Positions 1-5,160 of a stretch of 5,160 bases of DNA are shown here, in pieces; position 1 is the first letter of the stretch, and every line of letters starts with the position of its first letter. This DNA comes from Alphaproteobacteria bacterium UBA5343 (GTDB lineage: Bacteria; Pseudomonadota; Alphaproteobacteria; RF32; UBA5343). Under the pieces are notes generated by a model. The model ran no database searches and was not told the origin of the DNA. It saw only the letters and a list, made by a program, of their open reading frames with translations. The position numbers and the translations under genes are program-made. The stretch spans positions 1 through 5,160 of the forward strand of contig DHQH01000003.1 of assembly GCA_002410125.1 (NCBI GenBank), given 5' to 3'.

Positions 1-79
1 TTAATCAATTCATTGATTTGTATATTCTCAAATCCCCTAGCAATTCCAGTAAAAAGGGCTTGAAAATGATATTGTTTGT

Positions 80-637
80 TTATAATTCGTAGATCTTGAG
101 GAGGGTGCGATAAGCCTCGCCAATTTTTTTGAATTTTTCTTCTGACTCTTTATCTCCACCATTTACATCGGGGTGATATTTTTTTACCAAATCCTTATAT
201 CTTTTCTTTAGCTTGTCTATGGTTGTGAGTTTTCGCATACCCATTATTTTCATAGCTTTTGCAACATCGGGTGCATAACTGATATTTGAAGACTTAGAAT
301 CACCTTTTATTTTTTCTGCACCATCAAAGAAACCATAGCCATCATTTAGATCAATATAAGCTTTGTAATATGCTGGATTAATACCGAATCTTCTGGTTTT
401 TCTTTGCCATACTGTGTCTTTTTGAATTTCATCTTCTATGTCAAACTCATTCATACCAGAATAATAGTTCCAATTTTTATTGTATTCACGAACATGCTTT
501 AAACAAAACCAATAATACTCATTGAGTCTTCTATTTTTTGGAGCCCTATATTCACCTTTTTCATTACAGCCTGGATGATCGCATTTTCGGCTTGCATCCT
601 CGGTTTGAGGGTTGAAATATTTTGATCTTGTTTTCAT
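80..637 (-). CDS. J-domain (DnaJ-like) protein with N-terminal Cys/His motif
   Basis: Probable Hsp70 (DnaK) co-chaperone, cytosolic, 185 residues from the chosen start. The C-terminal J domain covers about residues 122-185 and carries the diagnostic HPD tripeptide at 155-157, which stimulates DnaK ATPase, followed by the common NGGD loop. It has no Gly/Phe region, DnaJ zinc finger or substrate-binding C-terminal domain, so it is a minimal class III type. The N-terminal half has Cys19, Cys24, Cys45 and His48 (CDHPGC, then FCLKH), a likely metal site, followed by an EYNKNWNYYSGM block typical of alphaproteobacterial J-domain proteins often found near cobS. The frame could begin at a GTG two codons earlier (641-643). 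I prefer the ATG at 635-637 because the family begins MK-x-x-SKYF, which fits this start; neither start has a strong Shine-Dalgarno. Its client is unknown. Family identification is firm, the biological role is not. Confidence 0.9.
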   Translation of the reverse strand: MKTRSKYFNPQTEDASRKCDHPGCNEKGEYRAPKNRRLNEYYWFCLKHVREYNKNWNYYSGMNEFDIEDEIQKDTVWQRKTRRFGINPAYYKAYIDLNDGYGFFDGAEKIKGDSKSSNISYAPDVAKAMKIMGMRKLTTIDKLKKRYKDLVKKYHPDVNGGDKESEEKFKKIGEAYRTLLKIYEL

Positions 638-643
638 TTTCAC

Positions 644-749
644 TTACTTTTGGTTGTCTATTGTTAATGTTTTACAATTTTTCAGTTGATTTTTTATTTT
701 TTTATATTTATATTTCCTTTTGTAGATAATCATCATATGAAGAGGAACT
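644..749. promoter_or_regulatory. Divergent intergenic region with candidate promoter for the RHH_4 gene
   Basis: This AT-rich spacer separates the minus-strand J-domain gene from the plus-strand RHH_4 gene. On the plus strand, TTGATT at 686-691 and TATATT at 709-714 are 17 bases apart, a good sigma-70-like pair that would start transcription about 30 bases before the ATG at 750. A short inverted repeat, ATTGT-N9-ACAAT, lies at 660-678 just upstream of that pair. I could not pick a single promoter for the minus-strand gene. In sequence this AT-rich, promoter-like hexamers arise often by chance. Confidence 0.4.
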
Positions 750-1031
750 ATGCATAAATTACAAAATAAAATAATCTTTATCAATAAAAGAAGAACTAGT
801 ATGAGACTTTCTAAATGCGAATGGGAAGCAATTGACGAAGTGTGTTCTATTGAAAACTCCTCAAAAAATGATCTATTATCTCTAATTGAAAAAAATAAAC
901 CTAAATGTTTTGGTTTAACATGTGCAGTTAGGGTCTTCTTACTTAATTATTTTAGAGAGGCATCTACTGCTGATGGGCATAATATTTCTGGTCATGGAGA
1001 TATATGTAGTAAATGTCCCTTTAAAGTATAA
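750..1031 (+). CDS. RHH_4-type ribbon-helix-helix protein with Cys/His-rich tail
   Basis: Small 93-residue protein that I assign to the ribbon-helix-helix family common in Alphaproteobacteria (RHH_4 type, likely Pfam PF13467). Residues 8-20 form the beta strand with the hallmark RRTSMRL. A helix follows at about 22-33 with the conserved E-x-W (EW at 24-25), then a second helix at about 38-49, and a last helix around 56-69 containing the family-like A-V-R-V-F-L-L-N-Y-F-R block. Such proteins fold as dimers and are presumed to bind DNA. The tail after residue 72 is less usual: His77, His82, Cys86 and Cys89 could form a metal site, and there are six cysteines in total. An AGAGGA at 741-746 lies 3 bases before the ATG, rather close. 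The next in-frame ATG (801) would cut the DNA-binding strand, so 750 is kept. It diverges from the J-domain gene and ends two bases from the DUF2889 gene. Its target is unknown; autoregulation is plausible. Confidence 0.85.
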   Translation: MHKLQNKIIFINKRRTSMRLSKCEWEAIDEVCSIENSSKNDLLSLIEKNKPKCFGLTCAVRVFLLNYFREASTADGHNISGHGDICSKCPFKV

Positions 1032-1033
1032 AT

Positions 1034-1570
1034 TTATTCTCCTTCATATAGCTCTGGGAAATAATTTTTAACAACTTCCTTTTTGTTGTCAAATGCATAA
1101 CAGGTGTTTATTAAAGGTTTTCTGGCTTCTTTTACATCTTCTTGATGCCATTTTTTTAATACTGTTTGGAATGCGACTGTGCTTAGTGCAAAAACCAGTT
1201 CTTTTAAGTGAGTACAACCACAAATACCATTTAATGCTTCTGTAACCTTTCTTTTAAATCCTGATCTGATTTGCATTCCTTTTAATTTTTGAAAACCAAC
1301 CATCGCTCCTGGACAGATATTGAATGGAGCATGCTCAATAAATGTTTCTATAGATTTTATATACATATCATTGTCTATAGTCAACCTAACTCCCATTTCA
1401 TGATAAATTTCACCGCTTTTAACAACACCCCTATCGGTATAAGCAAAATCATAATGCCTGGCATCAATTAGAAAACCTTCTATATCCCATAAACCATCTT
1501 CTCTTTCATAGCCATAGCATTTGATTTCTCTATCATGAACCGGTTTTCGGTTTTTAACCTCACTAAACAT
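1034..1570 (-). CDS. DUF2889 domain-containing protein
   Basis: A 178-residue protein that I recognise as the DUF2889 family; no biochemical function is known to me. Features that fit: the opening H-D-R-E-I-K-C-Y-G-Y-E-R-E-D-G-L-W-D-I-E-G stretch (residues 12-32), the M-G-V-R-L-T-I-D segment (59-66), APFNICPG with Cys86 (81-88), the conserved GICGCTHL (115-122, with Cys117, Cys119 and His121), and a C-terminal INTCYAF (155-160 region) followed by YFPELY. The invariant Cys and His residues suggest metal binding or a redox or catalytic centre, but that is inference. No signal peptide or membrane span is visible, so it is probably cytosolic. It is the last gene of the aroK-CorC run: its ATG lies 5 bases after the CorC stop, and its ribosome binding site AAGGG (1579-1583) overlaps the end of that gene, so the two are probably translationally linked. 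Length is normal for the family. Confidence 0.9.
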   Translation of the reverse strand: MFSEVKNRKPVHDREIKCYGYEREDGLWDIEGFLIDARHYDFAYTDRGVVKSGEIYHEMGVRLTIDNDMYIKSIETFIEHAPFNICPGAMVGFQKLKGMQIRSGFKRKVTEALNGICGCTHLKELVFALSTVAFQTVLKKWHQEDVKEARKPLINTCYAFDNKKEVVKNYFPELYEGE

Positions 1571-1575
1571 TATGT

Positions 1576-2847
1576 TTACCCTTTCTCTACTAACTTTCTT
1601 GCTCTTAGAGTTGTAATCTGATTTCTCTTTCTTTGCAAGATTTCAAATTCATAATTATCAAAAACAAATTTTTGACCTGTGGTTGGAATAGTTTCTGCTG
1701 AATGAATTACATAGCCTGCAATAGTTGCAGCTTGCTCATCATCAATATCCCAATCTAGCTTTCTGTTTAGGTCTCTAATTGTTACTTGTCCATCTATCAT
1801 GTAAGAACCAGCTTCCTCTTCTTTGATGCCAATAACATCTGTTGATTGGAAAATATCGGTTTCGTCATTAATATCACCAACAATTTCTTCTAAAACATCT
1901 TCTAGAGTTACAATACCTTGCAATACACCATATTCATCAACAACGATTGCAAAATGCTCTCTTTTAGTTCTAAAGGCTTGGAGTTGGTCTTTTAGAGAAG
2001 TTGTCTCTAAGATAAACCAAGGTTTAGTGATAAGTTCCTCTAGATCTAGTTTTTTATAATCACCTGCACACTCAACGGCTGCTTGTAATAGAGTTCTGGT
2101 TCTTACTACCCCTACTATATTTTCTGGTCTTTCTTTCCAAAGGGGAACTCTTGAATATGGGCTGTTAGTTACGGTTTCTACTATTTTTTTAATTGGAGTA
2201 TCAATGTTGATAGAAAATAGATTTTTTCTATGATTCATAACATCATAAACATCTAAATCTTCTAAATCTAAAACTGATTTTAACATGTCTTTTTCTTGTT
2301 TGATGTTTTTACTATCTTGCATAGTGATAGCACCTCTTAGTTCTGCAATTAGAGCATCTCTGGTGATGATAGAGCTATTGTTTATTTTAAATAATTTAAG
2401 AGTGTTTTTTACAATCCATTGTAATACTGATACAAAAGGAGAGAAAATATAAACTGCAAAAGCTATGGCTGGGGCAAATCTTAGTGCCATTTTATTAGCG
2501 TTCCTAATAGCATAGGTTTTTGGCAAAATATCCGCAAAAACTAATATTAGAATCGTCATTGTAAAGGTCGCATAAGCCACACCTTTGGCCCCAAATAGTC
2601 CTATTAAAACACTAGTTGAAAGTGAGGTTGCTAAAATATTTACAACATTATTACCAAGTAAAATTGAGCCTATTAATTTTTCTTGGTCTTTATTAAGTTT
2701 GTTGATTTTTTTAGCATTGTTATCACCTTCGCCTTTTTCTTTTTCATGCATAAAAGCTGGAGATGCGGCAGTGATGGCTGTTTCTGAGCCTGAGAAAAAA
2801 GCGGCTAATATTAATAATATTATAATACAAATTATTGAAATCCACAT
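1576..2847 (-). CDS. CNNM/CorC (HlyC) family membrane protein with CBS domains
   Basis: Inner-membrane protein of the CNNM/CorC family, linked in other bacteria and archaea to Mg2+ export or resistance; older annotations call it hemolysin-like. The 423 residues are full length. The DUF21/CNNM membrane domain spans about 1-160, with hydrophobic segments near 2-24, 58-82, 90-107 and 122-150. It carries the family signatures FSGSETAI (18-25), LLGNNVVNI (63-71) and DILPKT (106-111). Two CBS domains follow (about 203-260 and 272-328, the second with the typical VVDEYG and GIVTLEDVLEEIVGDI motifs); these bind adenine nucleotides in relatives. A CorC_HlyC domain occupies about 340-418, including SYMIDGQVTIRDLN. 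At residue 106 Asp replaces the Glu usual before (I/V)-(I/L)-P-K. The ATG at 2847 has AAGG (2856-2859) 8 bases upstream and lies 16 bases after the aroK stop, so it is co-transcribed with aroK. The transported ion is inferred from the family only. Confidence 0.93.
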   Translation of the reverse strand: MWISIICIIILLILAAFFSGSETAITAASPAFMHEKEKGEGDNNAKKINKLNKDQEKLIGSILLGNNVVNILATSLSTSVLIGLFGAKGVAYATFTMTILILVFADILPKTYAIRNANKMALRFAPAIAFAVYIFSPFVSVLQWIVKNTLKLFKINNSSIITRDALIAELRGAITMQDSKNIKQEKDMLKSVLDLEDLDVYDVMNHRKNLFSINIDTPIKKIVETVTNSPYSRVPLWKERPENIVGVVRTRTLLQAAVECAGDYKKLDLEELITKPWFILETTSLKDQLQAFRTKREHFAIVVDEYGVLQGIVTLEDVLEEIVGDINDETDIFQSTDVIGIKEEEAGSYMIDGQVTIRDLNRKLDWDIDDEQAATIAGYVIHSAETIPTTGQKFVFDNYEFEILQRKRNQITTLRARKLVEKG

Positions 2848-2863
2848 GGGTTTTACCTTGATT

Positions 2864-3388
2864 TTACCTTTCTAAATATTTTTTTAATTCTTTATATACT
2901 CTGTCTACAGTTTCTTTAACATTTTCTGTAACAGTTTCAACCGTTAAATCAGCTTCAGCATAAATTTTATATCTTTCATCAACATATTCTTTTAATTTAT
3001 TTTCTAAATCTACACCGTTTAACTCTGGTCTTCTGCTTCTGCCCTTAGTTCTATCATAAAGAGTGTCAATGTCAGCCTTTAGCCAGATTGTGATAGCTTT
3101 TTGTTTTGATAATTTTCTGGTTTCACTATCAATATAAGCTCCTCCACCTGAGGCTAAAAGACAAATATTACCATTTAAAAGACGCTTCATAACTTTTCTC
3201 TCACCATCTCTTAAGGCTTCTTCTCCGTAATAATTAAAAATCTCATTTATTGAACATCCCGCTGATTTTTCTAATTCTACATCTCCATCAACAAAAGGCA
3301 AGTTTAGTTTTTGTGAGAGTTTGCGACCAACAGAGGATTTTCCACTTCCCATCATACCTACTAGCATGATTATTTTATCTATCTTCAA
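2864..3388 (-). CDS. aroK: Shikimate kinase
   Basis: Cytosolic enzyme of the shikimate pathway: ATP + shikimate gives shikimate 3-phosphate + ADP, the fifth step towards chorismate. The 174 residues are full length and all expected elements are present: Walker A GMMGSGKS (11-18), the shikimate/Mg2+ pair D34 and D36 in FVDGD, the IF-x-x-x-GE-x-x-x-R block (50-60, with substrate-binding Arg60), the GGG loop (81-83), the lid with Arg117 and RRP (119-121), and the R-Y-x-x-Y-x-x-A-D adenine-side motif starting at Arg139. It starts with TTG at 3386-3388. The first internal ATG (3365-3367) would remove most of the first beta strand before the P-loop, and a GGGGA sits 6 bases ahead of the TTG, so TTG is preferred. 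It is first gene of the run with the CorC-type and DUF2889 genes. The usual partner aroB is not adjacent. The symbol aroK is used by convention; aroL-type isozymes cannot be told apart from sequence alone. Confidence 0.96.
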   Translation of the reverse strand: MKIDKIIMLVGMMGSGKSSVGRKLSQKLNLPFVDGDVELEKSAGCSINEIFNYYGEEALRDGERKVMKRLLNGNICLLASGGGAYIDSETRKLSKQKAITIWLKADIDTLYDRTKGRSRRPELNGVDLENKLKEYVDERYKIYAEADLTVETVTENVKETVDRVYKELKKYLER

Positions 3389-3513
3389 AAAATTTCCCCA
3401 TTTTTATCTTTTATTTATAAACTTATTCATTATCTTTTATAATATATCTATATTTTTTTAAATTTTAATTTATAATTCATTTTAATCAAAAAAATTTTAC
3501 AAAAGGTTACATT
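3389..3513. promoter_or_regulatory. Divergent promoter region between aroK and the xerD gene group
   Basis: These 125 bases are almost entirely A and T and separate the leftward aroK group from the rightward xerD group, so both must be started from here. On the plus strand there are two exact TATAAT hexamers, at 3438-3443 and 3471-3476. The second is 37 bases before the ATG at 3514 and is the better placed. Neither has a convincing TTGACA-like box 16-18 bases upstream. Several TATAAA or TATTAT-like words exist on the minus strand, but I cannot choose one for aroK. No hairpin or protein-binding palindrome stands out. Confidence 0.45.
3395..3399 (-). promoter_or_regulatory. Ribosome binding site that fixes the aroK TTG start
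   Basis: On the minus strand this reads GGGGA, followed by six bases and then TTG at 3386-3388. It is the best Shine-Dalgarno in the area and supports the non-ATG start. An ATG at 3399-3401 overlaps it but is in another frame and reaches a stop after eight codons, so it is not the aroK start. Confidence 0.6.
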
Positions 3514-3657
3514 ATGCGTAGAAAAAGTCCAAAAAATTTATATTATGTTTCTGCTATCGCAGTGATTGCTGTTTTCATTTTCCTTGCTATGTGGGAAGCT
3601 CCTGCTAATAGTGTAGAAGTTATTAAAGAGATACCAATAGATAAAATTATTAAATAA
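3514..3657 (+). CDS. Small single-span membrane protein, unknown function
   Basis: A 47-residue open frame that I do not recognise. The N terminus is basic (MRRKSPK), a hydrophobic stretch at about residues 10-26 (YYVSAIAVIAVFIFLAMW) can span the membrane once, and a mixed 20-residue tail rich in Val, Ile, Glu and Lys follows. By the positive-inside rule the N terminus should be cytoplasmic and the tail periplasmic. It could instead be an uncleaved export signal; an A-N-S after the hydrophobic core is a weak cleavage-like site. Reality is supported by AAAAGG (3501-3506) 7 bases before the ATG, by filling the space between the divergent promoter region and the next gene, and by ending 13 bases before that gene's start. 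It is probably the first gene of the group leading into xerD. Confidence 0.7.
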   Translation: MRRKSPKNLYYVSAIAVIAVFIFLAMWEAPANSVEVIKEIPIDKIIK

Positions 3658-3659
3658 AT

Positions 3660-3664
3660 AGGTG
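3660..3664 (+). promoter_or_regulatory. Ribosome binding site favouring the ATG at 3671
   Basis: AGGTG lies six bases before the ATG at 3671-3673. The GTG at 3662, which opens the same frame three codons earlier, is part of this element and has no purine-rich site of its own, so translation most likely begins at 3671. Confidence 0.5.
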
Positions 3665-3670
3665 TTTTTG

Positions 3671-4843
3671 ATGAAAAAAACTCTAATTTTATTGTTTATA
3701 TCGATTTTTATTTCAACTGGAGCTTATGCTTCTAAGGTTGAGGTATCTGATTTGTCATTTATAGATCTTGATTCTGAGGGTGATTATAATGACGAAATAT
3801 TTACTGATATTTGGGATAGGAGTTCTTCATTTGATAATATCACATATTATATAAGAAATTTACCGATAAATGATAAATCAAAAACCTTTAATGAGTTAAA
3901 AAGTAAGTTGCTTAGAACCAAGGCAGCTCCTCCTGAGGGAATCGGATATAATGGGGCTTTTTTATTTACAAGACTTCATAATTTATACAAATCTGGAAAT
4001 TATAAAGATGTAGCTAATATTTTAGATAAGATTAGAGATGATAGGTTATCTCCTGTTTTATTAAAACTAAAAATTGATAATGATATAAAATTAGGACATT
4101 TTGAGAAACATTGTGATGGTATAGAAAAAAATAGCATCTATTTCGCGCAGTTAGATATTTTTTGCAAAATAAAAAAAGGTGAGAAGAACAAAGCAAGTTT
4201 AGCTTTTGAAATTTACAAAGAAGAACATCAAAACAGTGAGAATCCAGATAGTTTTATAAATATTGTAAAAAATATTTTAGAAAATGGTGAATATGAAATA
4301 GCTGGAAATGCTAAATTATCTGCGATTGAAGAGGCATTAATGCCTGTTACAGATGAAATAATAAAGAAAGAAAACGAAGAGCTAGGAATTAAAGATTTTA
4401 TCAAAAATGATTTGATGGGCAAGGTTTTTGATTGGTATATGAATGCTGATGATAAATCAAAACAAAAAATGGCTCCAATATTATATTTAAAGACTAAAGA
4501 TAACGGATATTTAAAAAACCTAAAACAAGTAAATATTGTTGAAGTTTTAGCATTTTTCGATGTGCTTTATGTTGATTATGATTATGAGCTGTGGGATAAA
4601 TTTAAAGATACTAGAATTAGAAACGAAGAAGCTGGATATTATTATCCATATCTTAGTAAAGAGGGCTACGAATCAAAAGGTGAAAATTTATTATATGCTT
4701 TGACATTGATTGGTCAAAACTTTCCTGAAAGAGTTAATTTTCATAACCTTTTGAAGGCATTAAAAATTTTGGAAGAAAATGGCTTTGAAGAATTTGCTAG
4801 AGATTTTACTGTGGAATATCTAATTTATAAAATGGAAATATAA
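3671..4843 (+). CDS. Exported alpha-helical protein of unknown function upstream of xerD
   Basis: A 390-residue protein. It starts with a clear Sec signal peptide: Lys2-Lys3, a hydrophobic core at about 4-16, and a signal peptidase I site A-Y-A after residue 20, so the mature protein is probably periplasmic. There is no lipobox cysteine. The rest looks almost entirely helical, acidic and Lys-rich, with segments such as LFTRLHNLYKSGNYKDVANI (about 98-117) that resemble TPR or HEAT-like helical repeats, though no clean repeat register is evident. Two cysteines in the mature part, Cys148 and Cys165, could form a disulfide. The segment around APPEG and the two cysteines recalls the poorly characterised exported proteins that I associate with the gene before xerD in other Alphaproteobacteria; this is from memory. 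The ATG is preferred over the GTG at 3662. It follows the 47-residue membrane protein by 13 bases and its stop abuts the xerD start codon, indicating a shared transcript. Function unknown. Confidence 0.85.
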   Translation: MKKTLILLFISIFISTGAYASKVEVSDLSFIDLDSEGDYNDEIFTDIWDRSSSFDNITYYIRNLPINDKSKTFNELKSKLLRTKAAPPEGIGYNGAFLFTRLHNLYKSGNYKDVANILDKIRDDRLSPVLLKLKIDNDIKLGHFEKHCDGIEKNSIYFAQLDIFCKIKKGEKNKASLAFEIYKEEHQNSENPDSFINIVKNILENGEYEIAGNAKLSAIEEALMPVTDEIIKKENEELGIKDFIKNDLMGKVFDWYMNADDKSKQKMAPILYLKTKDNGYLKNLKQVNIVEVLAFFDVLYVDYDYELWDKFKDTRIRNEEAGYYYPYLSKEGYESKGENLLYALTLIGQNFPERVNFHNLLKALKILEENGFEEFARDFTVEYLIYKMEI

Positions 4844-5160
4844 ATGTTGGGGTTTTTGAACTCTTTTTTGGAGATGATGATAGCTGAAAGAGGAGCTAGT
4901 GAAAAAACCGTTCAGGCTTATAAATTAGATATATTGCAGTTTGTAGAATTTCGTGAAAAGAAAATACTTAGATATAGAAAAGATGATATTAGAGACTTTA
5001 TGAGTTTTTTAAATTCTAAAGGGATGTCTCCTAGAACTCAAGCTAGGAAATTATCTTCTATTAAAGAGTTTTTTAAGTTTTTATATTCTGAAAATGAAAT
5101 ATCAAAAAATCCTGCCGAATCGGTTGATGCCCCAAAAATAGGAAAGTCCCTGCCTAAATT
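4844..5160 (+). CDS. xerD: Tyrosine recombinase XerD, N-terminal part (runs off the window)
   Basis: Only the first 105 codons are present and the frame is open to the window edge. The visible part is the N-terminal SAM-like core-binding domain of XerC/XerD recombinases: FLNSFLEMMIAERGASEKT, then V-Q-A-Y-K-x-D-I, the DIRDFMSFL helix, the M-S-P-R-T-Q-A-R-K-L-S-S-I-K-E-F-F-K-F-L block, and NPAESVDAPK-x-G-K-S-L-P-K, which leads into the catalytic domain. The catalytic R-K-H-R-H-Y residues lie beyond the edge and cannot be checked. XerD works with XerC at the dif site to resolve chromosome dimers under FtsK control. I favour XerD over XerC because of the divergent aroK neighbour and the E-R-G-A-S-x-x-T-x-x-A-Y wording; this is moderate confidence. 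The ATG follows the preceding TAA with no gap, and GGA at 4834-4836 is a weak ribosome binding site, so translational coupling is likely. Confidence 0.88.
   Translation, partial: MLGFLNSFLEMMIAERGASEKTVQAYKLDILQFVEFREKKILRYRKDDIRDFMSFLNSKGMSPRTQARKLSSIKEFFKFLYSENEISKNPAESVDAPKIGKSLPK

Noticed and set aside
3..18. Hairpin AATCAA-TTCA-TTGATT, a possible terminator for the J-domain gene.
   Set aside because: The stem is only six A/T-rich pairs and has no following U-run in the right orientation, so it is unlikely to terminate transcription.
1..79. Open frames at the left edge: two plus-strand frames ending at 61-63 and 90-92, and a minus-strand frame that stays open from inside the J-domain gene to the edge (reading ...ALFTGIARGFENIQ...).
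   Set aside because: The minus-strand frame has no ATG, GTG or TTG start except a TTG at 6-8 and overlaps a real gene. The plus-strand tails are 20 and 29 codons with no recognisable motif. Any of them could be the end of a gene outside the window, but none can be supported.
1289..1471. Plus-strand frame of 60 codons inside the DUF2889 gene.
   Set aside because: It is antisense to a well-recognised family and has no motif of its own.
1823..2059. Plus-strand frame of 78 codons, Ser-rich.
   Set aside because: It is antisense to the CBS domains of the CorC-type gene; low-complexity composition fits a shadow frame.
2585..2875. Plus-strand frame of 96 codons with hydrophobic stretches.
   Set aside because: It mirrors the membrane domain of the CorC-type gene on the other strand; no independent support.
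3375..3401. Eight-codon minus-strand frame (ATG GGG AAA ...) overlapping the aroK start, considered as a leader peptide.
   Set aside because: It contains no run of aromatic or regulatory codons, there is no attenuator hairpin, and the GGGG it contains is better explained as the aroK ribosome binding site.
3458..3485. Several TTAA words in the divergent region, considered as a CtrA site (TTAA-N7-TTAA).
   Set aside because: The spacings between them are 3, 13 and 20 bases, not 7; they reflect AT-richness.
4228..4422. Minus-strand frame of 64 codons rich in Ser, Phe and Ile.
   Set aside because: It is antisense to the exported protein gene and has shadow-like composition.

Overview
This window is strongly AT-rich and its gene content points to a low-GC alphaproteobacterium. 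Three proteins belong to types I know mainly from Alphaproteobacteria: a J-domain protein with an N-terminal Cys/His motif, an RHH_4-type ribbon-helix-helix protein, and a DUF2889 protein. The arrangement of xerD diverging from aroK, followed by a CorC/HlyC-type protein and then the J-domain protein, is also a familiar alphaproteobacterial neighbourhood. I cannot name a genus. All seven stop codons inside the window are TAA, and conserved tryptophans are read from TGG, so the genetic code looks standard.

Left part (1-1031): a minus-strand J-domain protein (80-637) and a plus-strand RHH_4 protein (750-1031) diverge from an AT-rich spacer of about 110 bases. Bases 1-79 hold nothing I can assign. 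Middle part (1034-3388, minus strand): a compact run reading aroK (shikimate kinase), then a CNNM/CorC-type membrane protein, then a DUF2889 protein, with gaps of 16 and 5 bases. It is very likely one operon. It converges on the RHH_4 gene with only two bases between stop codons. As I remember the usual order, aroB lies between aroK and the CorC-type gene and bolA lies before the J-domain gene. Both are absent here.

Right part (3389-5160, plus strand): a 125-base AT-rich divergent promoter region, then a run of three genes. These are a 47-residue single-span membrane protein (3514-3657), a 390-residue exported helical protein of unknown function (3671-4843), and the 5' part of xerD, which starts on the base after the preceding stop and runs off the window.

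Functionally the window is mostly housekeeping: aromatic amino acid synthesis, divalent-cation or envelope homeostasis, chaperone cofactor and chromosome dimer resolution. The least understood pieces are the two envelope proteins ahead of xerD, the DUF2889 protein and the Cys/His-rich tail of the RHH_4 protein. I see no mobile element, CRISPR array, RNA gene or obvious defence system.
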